DNA of 8,682 nucleotides from Pseudomonadota bacterium (GTDB lineage: Bacteria; Pseudomonadota; Alphaproteobacteria; Acetobacterales; Acetobacteraceae). The position numbers and the translations under genes are program-made. Under the pieces are notes generated by a model. That model did not search any database. It was not told where the DNA came from and saw only the letters and a list, made by a program, of their open reading frames with translations. How positions within the stretch are numbered: position 1 is the first letter of the stretch; the number at the start of each line of letters is the position of its first letter. The DNA is taken from the NCBI GenBank assembly GCA_021828605.1, contig JAJZEG010000407.1, forward strand, positions 1-8,682. The letters run 5' to 3'. Positions 6,075-8,682 of the stretch are shown here, piece after piece.

Positions 6075-6151
6075 TGGCGACCCCGGCGTGACTCGAACAC
6101 GCAACAACCTGCTTAGAAGGCAGGTGCTCTATCCGGTTGAGCTACGGGGCC
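6075..6151 (-). tRNA. tRNA-Arg (anticodon TCT)
   Basis: A complete 77-base cloverleaf on the minus strand reads AGA codons. The acceptor arm GGCCCCG pairs with CGGGGTC (one G-U pair), the D stem is GCTC/GAGC, the anticodon stem CCTGC/GCAGG holds the loop CTTCTAA with anticodon TCT, the variable loop is TTGTT, and the T arm is GCGTG-TTCGAGT-CACGC. The discriminator is G and the 3' CCA is encoded. A possible -10-like CATAAA lies about 7 bases before the 5' end on the minus strand. AGA is rare in GC-rich genomes, so this is a minor-codon tRNA. Confidence 0.97.
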
Positions 6152-6273
6152 CCGCCGTTTTATGCCGCAAAACGCGCCGCCCGACCAGACCAATGCTGCA
6201 CCTGCACAGTTTTGCTTGACTCAACGCGAAGCCACCCCCCATCCTGAACCTCTCGTTGCACAGGGATACCGCC

Positions 6274-8682
6274 GTGACCCACCCGATCAAACGCCTGCTC
6301 GTCGCCAACCGGTCGGAAATCGCAATCCGGGTGTTCCGCGCCGCCTCCGAACTCGGCATCGCCACCATCGCGATCTATGCCGAGGAGGATAAATTATCGC
6401 TCCATCGTTTCAAATCCGATGAAGCCTATCTGATCGGCCGTCAGCCCGGCACCGCCCCGCTCGGCCCAATCGCCGCCTATCTCTCGATCGATGAGGTGCT
6501 CCGCGTCGCCCGCGAGGCCGGGGCGGATGCGATTCATCCTGGTTATGGCTTTCTCTCTGAAAATCCCGATTTCGCCCAAGCCTGCGCCGATGCTGGGATC
6601 ATTTTCATCGGCCCCAAACCCGCCACCATGCGCCGTCTCGGCAACAAAGTCGCCGCGCGCAATCTCGCCGTCGCGGTCGATGTCCCGGTGATGCCCGCCA
6701 GCGCGCCCCTCGGCGATGACCCTGCGGAAACCCACCGGATCGCCGCCGACATCGGCTACCCGATCATGCTCAAAGCCTCCTGGGGCGGCGGCGGTCGCGG
6801 CATGCGCCCGATCGAACAACCCGATCGCCTGCTCGATGAGGTCGCCTCGGCCCGCAGCGAAGCGCGCGCGGCTTTCGGCAATGATGAAGTTTATCTCGAA
6901 AAACTGGTGCGCCGCGCTCAGCATATCGAAGTCCAACTGCTCGGCGATTCACACGGCAATCTGGTGCATTTGTTCGAGCGCGATTGCTCAATCCAACGAC
7001 GTCACCAAAAAATCATTGAGCGCGCACCAGCCCCTTTTCTCAAACCCGAAACGCGTGACGCTCTGTGCGCAGCCGCCCTGCGCATCGGCCGCGCCACCGA
7101 TTATCAAAATGCCGGAACCGTCGAGTTCCTCCTCGATGATGATACCGGCGCGTTTTATTTCATCGAGGTCAATCCTCGGATTCAGGTTGAACATACCGTT
7201 ACCGAAATGGTCACCGGCATCGATATCGTCAAAGCGCAGATCCGCATCGCCGCAGGCGGCGCCATCGGCGATCTCGCCGCGACCGGCGTTCCACCCCAGT
7301 CCGCAATCCGCCTCGAAGGTCATGCCCTGCAATGCCGGATCACCACCGAAAATCCGGAAAATAATTTCACGCCTGATTACGGGCGGATCTCCGCCTATCG
7401 CGGCGCCTTCGGCTTTGGCATCCGCCTCGATGGCGGCACCGCCTATTCCGGCGCGGTGGTCACCCGGTTCTATGACGCGTTGTTAGAAAAAATCACCGCC
7501 TGGGCGCCCACCCCGCAGGAAACCATCGCGCGCATGGTGCGCGCTTTGCGCGAATACCGCATTCGCGGCGTGACCACCAATCTCGCATTTCTCGAAGCCC
7601 TGCTCACCCACCCTGCATTTCAAGCCGGTGATTACACCACCCGCTTCATCGATCAAACACCCGAACTTTTGAGCCTACCCCGTCGGCAAGACCGCGCCAC
7701 CAAATTGCTCCGCTATATCGCCGATGTTAGCGTAAACGGTCATCCCGAAACACGCGGCAAACGCCAACCCGCCGCCGGTGGCCGGGTGCCCGCGCCACCC
7801 CATCTCACCGCAGCCGGATGCGAAGGCACCCGCCAGAAGCTGGACCGGCTCGGACCGGCTGGATTCGCGGGTTGGATGCGCGCCTGCCCCACGGTGCTGA
7901 TCACCGACACCACCATGCGCGATGCGCATCAATCCTTGTTAGCCACCCGCATGCGCAGCTATGATATTTTAGCCGCCGCCCCCGCTTACGCCGCCGGCTT
8001 GCCCGCTTTATTCTCGCTTGAATGCTGGGGCGGGGCAACCTTCGATGTCGCGATGCGCTTCCTCGCCGAAGACCCCTGGGAACGGCTCACTGCCATCCGC
8101 ACGGCGGTCCCCAATATCCTGCTGCAAATGCTGCTGCGCGGCGCCAATGGCGTCGGCTACACCAATTATCCCGACAATATCGTGCAATTTTTCGTCCGTC
8201 GCGCAGCACGCGGCGGTATCGATCTATTTCGCATTTTCGATTGCCTCAACTGGGTCGAGAATATGCGCGTCGCCATCGATGCTGTCTGCGCCGAAGGCAA
8301 GCTGGCCGAGGGTGCCATCTGCTATACCGGCGACATTCTCGATCCCGACCGCGCCAAATACTCGCTTCGTTATTATGTCGATCTGGCCAAGCAACTCGAA
8401 GCCGCAGGCTGCCATATCCTCGCGATCAAGGACATGGCCGGCGTGCTCCGCCCCGGTGCCGCGCGGGTGCTGGTCACCGCGCTGAAGCAGGAAATCGGCC
8501 TGCCGATCCATGTCCACACCCACGACACATCCGGCATCGGCGGCGCCACCCTGCTCGCCGCCGTCGCCGCCGGGGCCGATGCGATTGATGCCGCGATGGA
8601 TGCACTGTCCGGGCTAACATCCCAGCCCTGCCTCGGCTCGCTGGTCGAAGCCTGGCGCCATAGCGAGGCCGAGTGCGGGCTT
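6274..8682 (+). CDS. pyc: Pyruvate carboxylase (N-terminal 803 residues)
   Basis: Biotin-dependent enzyme converting pyruvate, bicarbonate and ATP to oxaloacetate, the refilling step of the TCA cycle. Read directly, the frame stays open from the GTG at 6274 to the end of the window; full-length enzymes have about 1,150 residues. The biotin carboxylase domain (about 4-460) opens with LLVANRSEIAIRVFRAA and has Lys167, the Gly-rich ATP loop after Trp170, ERDCSIQRRHQK ending at Lys246, and EVNPRIQVEH with Glu298, Asn300, Arg302 and Glu306. The carboxyltransferase domain begins near 540: DTTMRDAHQ gives Arg549, Asp550 and Gln553; then LECWGGATFDVAMRFL, RGANGVGYTNYPDN, the carboxylated-lysine position Lys719 in IKDMAG, and metal ligands His748 and His750. 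These match the R. etli numbering shifted by one. GTG is chosen because AGGGA (6262-6266) lies 7 bases away and an in-frame stop occurs at 6217-6219. The remaining carboxyltransferase part and biotinyl domain lie beyond the window. Confidence 0.97.
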   Translation, partial: MTHPIKRLLVANRSEIAIRVFRAASELGIATIAIYAEEDKLSLHRFKSDEAYLIGRQPGTAPLGPIAAYLSIDEVLRVAREAGADAIHPGYGFLSENPDFAQACADAGIIFIGPKPATMRRLGNKVAARNLAVAVDVPVMPASAPLGDDPAETHRIAADIGYPIMLKASWGGGGRGMRPIEQPDRLLDEVASARSEARAAFGNDEVYLEKLVRRAQHIEVQLLGDSHGNLVHLFERDCSIQRRHQKIIERAPAPFLKPETRDALCAAALRIGRATDYQNAGTVEFLLDDDTGAFYFIEVNPRIQVEHTVTEMVTGIDIVKAQIRIAAGGAIGDLAATGVPPQSAIRLEGHALQCRITTENPENNFTPDYGRISAYRGAFGFGIRLDGGTAYSGAVVTRFYDALLEKITAWAPTPQETIARMVRALREYRIRGVTTNLAFLEALLTHPAFQAGDYTTRFIDQTPELLSLPRRQDRATKLLRYIADVSVNGHPETRGKRQPAAGGRVPAPPHLTAAGCEGTRQKLDRLGPAGFAGWMRACPTVLITDTTMRDAHQSLLATRMRSYDILAAAPAYAAGLPALFSLECWGGATFDVAMRFLAEDPWERLTAIRTAVPNILLQMLLRGANGVGYTNYPDNIVQFFVRRAARGGIDLFRIFDCLNWVENMRVAIDAVCAEGKLAEGAICYTGDILDPDRAKYSLRYYVDLAKQLEAAGCHILAIKDMAGVLRPGAARVLVTALKQEIGLPIHVHTHDTSGIGGATLLAAVAAGADAIDAAMDALSGLTSQPCLGSLVEAWRHSEAECGL

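Noticed and set aside
6075..6151. tRNA-Arg gene as an integration site for a genomic island
   Set aside because: tRNA genes are common integration sites, but there is no integrase, no duplicated 3' end of the tRNA, and the flanking genes are ordinary chromosomal genes.
6310..6321. Ser in place of Gly in the highly conserved Asn-Arg-Gly-Glu-Ile-Ala stretch of the biotin carboxylase domain
   Set aside because: The same Asn-Arg-Ser-Glu-Ile-Ala occurs in the R. etli enzyme, so this is a normal alphaproteobacterial variant.
6394..6936. Minus-strand open frame (180 codons) opposite pyruvate carboxylase; also plus-strand frames at 6716-7486 and 8018-8588
   Set aside because: All lie within the intact pyruvate carboxylase frame, which carries every expected motif; these are other-frame shadows rich in Ala, Arg, Pro or Ser.
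7841..7860. Tandem 10-bp near-repeat TGGACCGGCT/CGGACCGGCT in the pyruvate carboxylase gene
   Set aside because: The encoded residues (KLDRLGPAGF) match the normal family sequence before the carboxyltransferase domain, so the repeat is a coincidence of codon choice.
1810..7943. TTGTTAG occurring four times on the plus strand (near 1810, 4548, 7487 and 7936)
   Set aside because: Each copy is an in-frame Leu-Leu codon pair in an ordinary gene, with no regular spacing or location; no evidence of a functional motif.
1..8682. Search for a CRISPR array, retron, toxin-antitoxin pair, insertion sequence or defence system
   Set aside because: No regularly spaced repeats, transposase, reverse transcriptase or small toxin-like gene pairs were seen on either strand; all larger frames are explained by housekeeping, transport and catabolic genes.

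Overview
The window looks like ordinary chromosomal DNA from a moderately GC-rich alphaproteobacterium. The evidence is dense GC-ending codons, a pyruvate carboxylase with the Asn-Arg-Ser-Glu-Ile-Ala N-terminus also found in the Rhizobium etli enzyme, and a tRNA gene that encodes its own CCA. An acidophilic or acetic-acid-type lineage is possible, but this is a guess from overall gene style. No phage, transposon, CRISPR, toxin-antitoxin or defence gene is visible.

Left part, plus strand (1-5312). The window opens inside a LivM-type permease gene, which overlaps by 4 bp (ATGA) a gene encoding a single 490-residue protein with two ABC ATPase domains, a LivG-LivF fusion. After a 181-bp gap comes a secreted, probably outer-membrane beta-barrel protein resembling the MetA-type 'transporter' family found in aromatic-degradation clusters. 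A strongly structured spacer follows, then a 12-helix MFS permease and a MaoC-like (R)-hydratase with a hairpin over its ribosome binding site. An ABC importer for small carboxylates or amino acids, an outer-membrane channel candidate, a second permease and an acyl-CoA-type hydratase on one strand suggest uptake and breakdown of a small organic acid or aromatic compound. The substrate cannot be read from the sequence, and no regulator or committed catabolic enzyme is present.

Middle part (5313-6151). Two hairpins separate the plus-strand cluster from a convergent minus-strand gene for a DUF4142-type lipoprotein. The larger hairpin has T-runs suited to termination in both directions. Upstream of the lipoprotein gene lies a small repeat-rich spacer with a perfect TTGACGTCAA palindrome, followed by a tRNA-Arg(TCT) gene on the minus strand.

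Right part (6274-8682). The first 803 codons of pyruvate carboxylase start at a GTG and run off the window. The biotin carboxylase domain and most of the carboxyltransferase domain are visible with their catalytic and metal-binding residues; the rest of the carboxyltransferase domain and the biotinyl domain lie outside.

I did not find a convincing new biological system. The items most worth a second look are the hairpin covering the maoC-like start site, the fused transporter ATPase with a non-canonical first signature motif, and two structured spacers (3119-3208 and 6001-6071).
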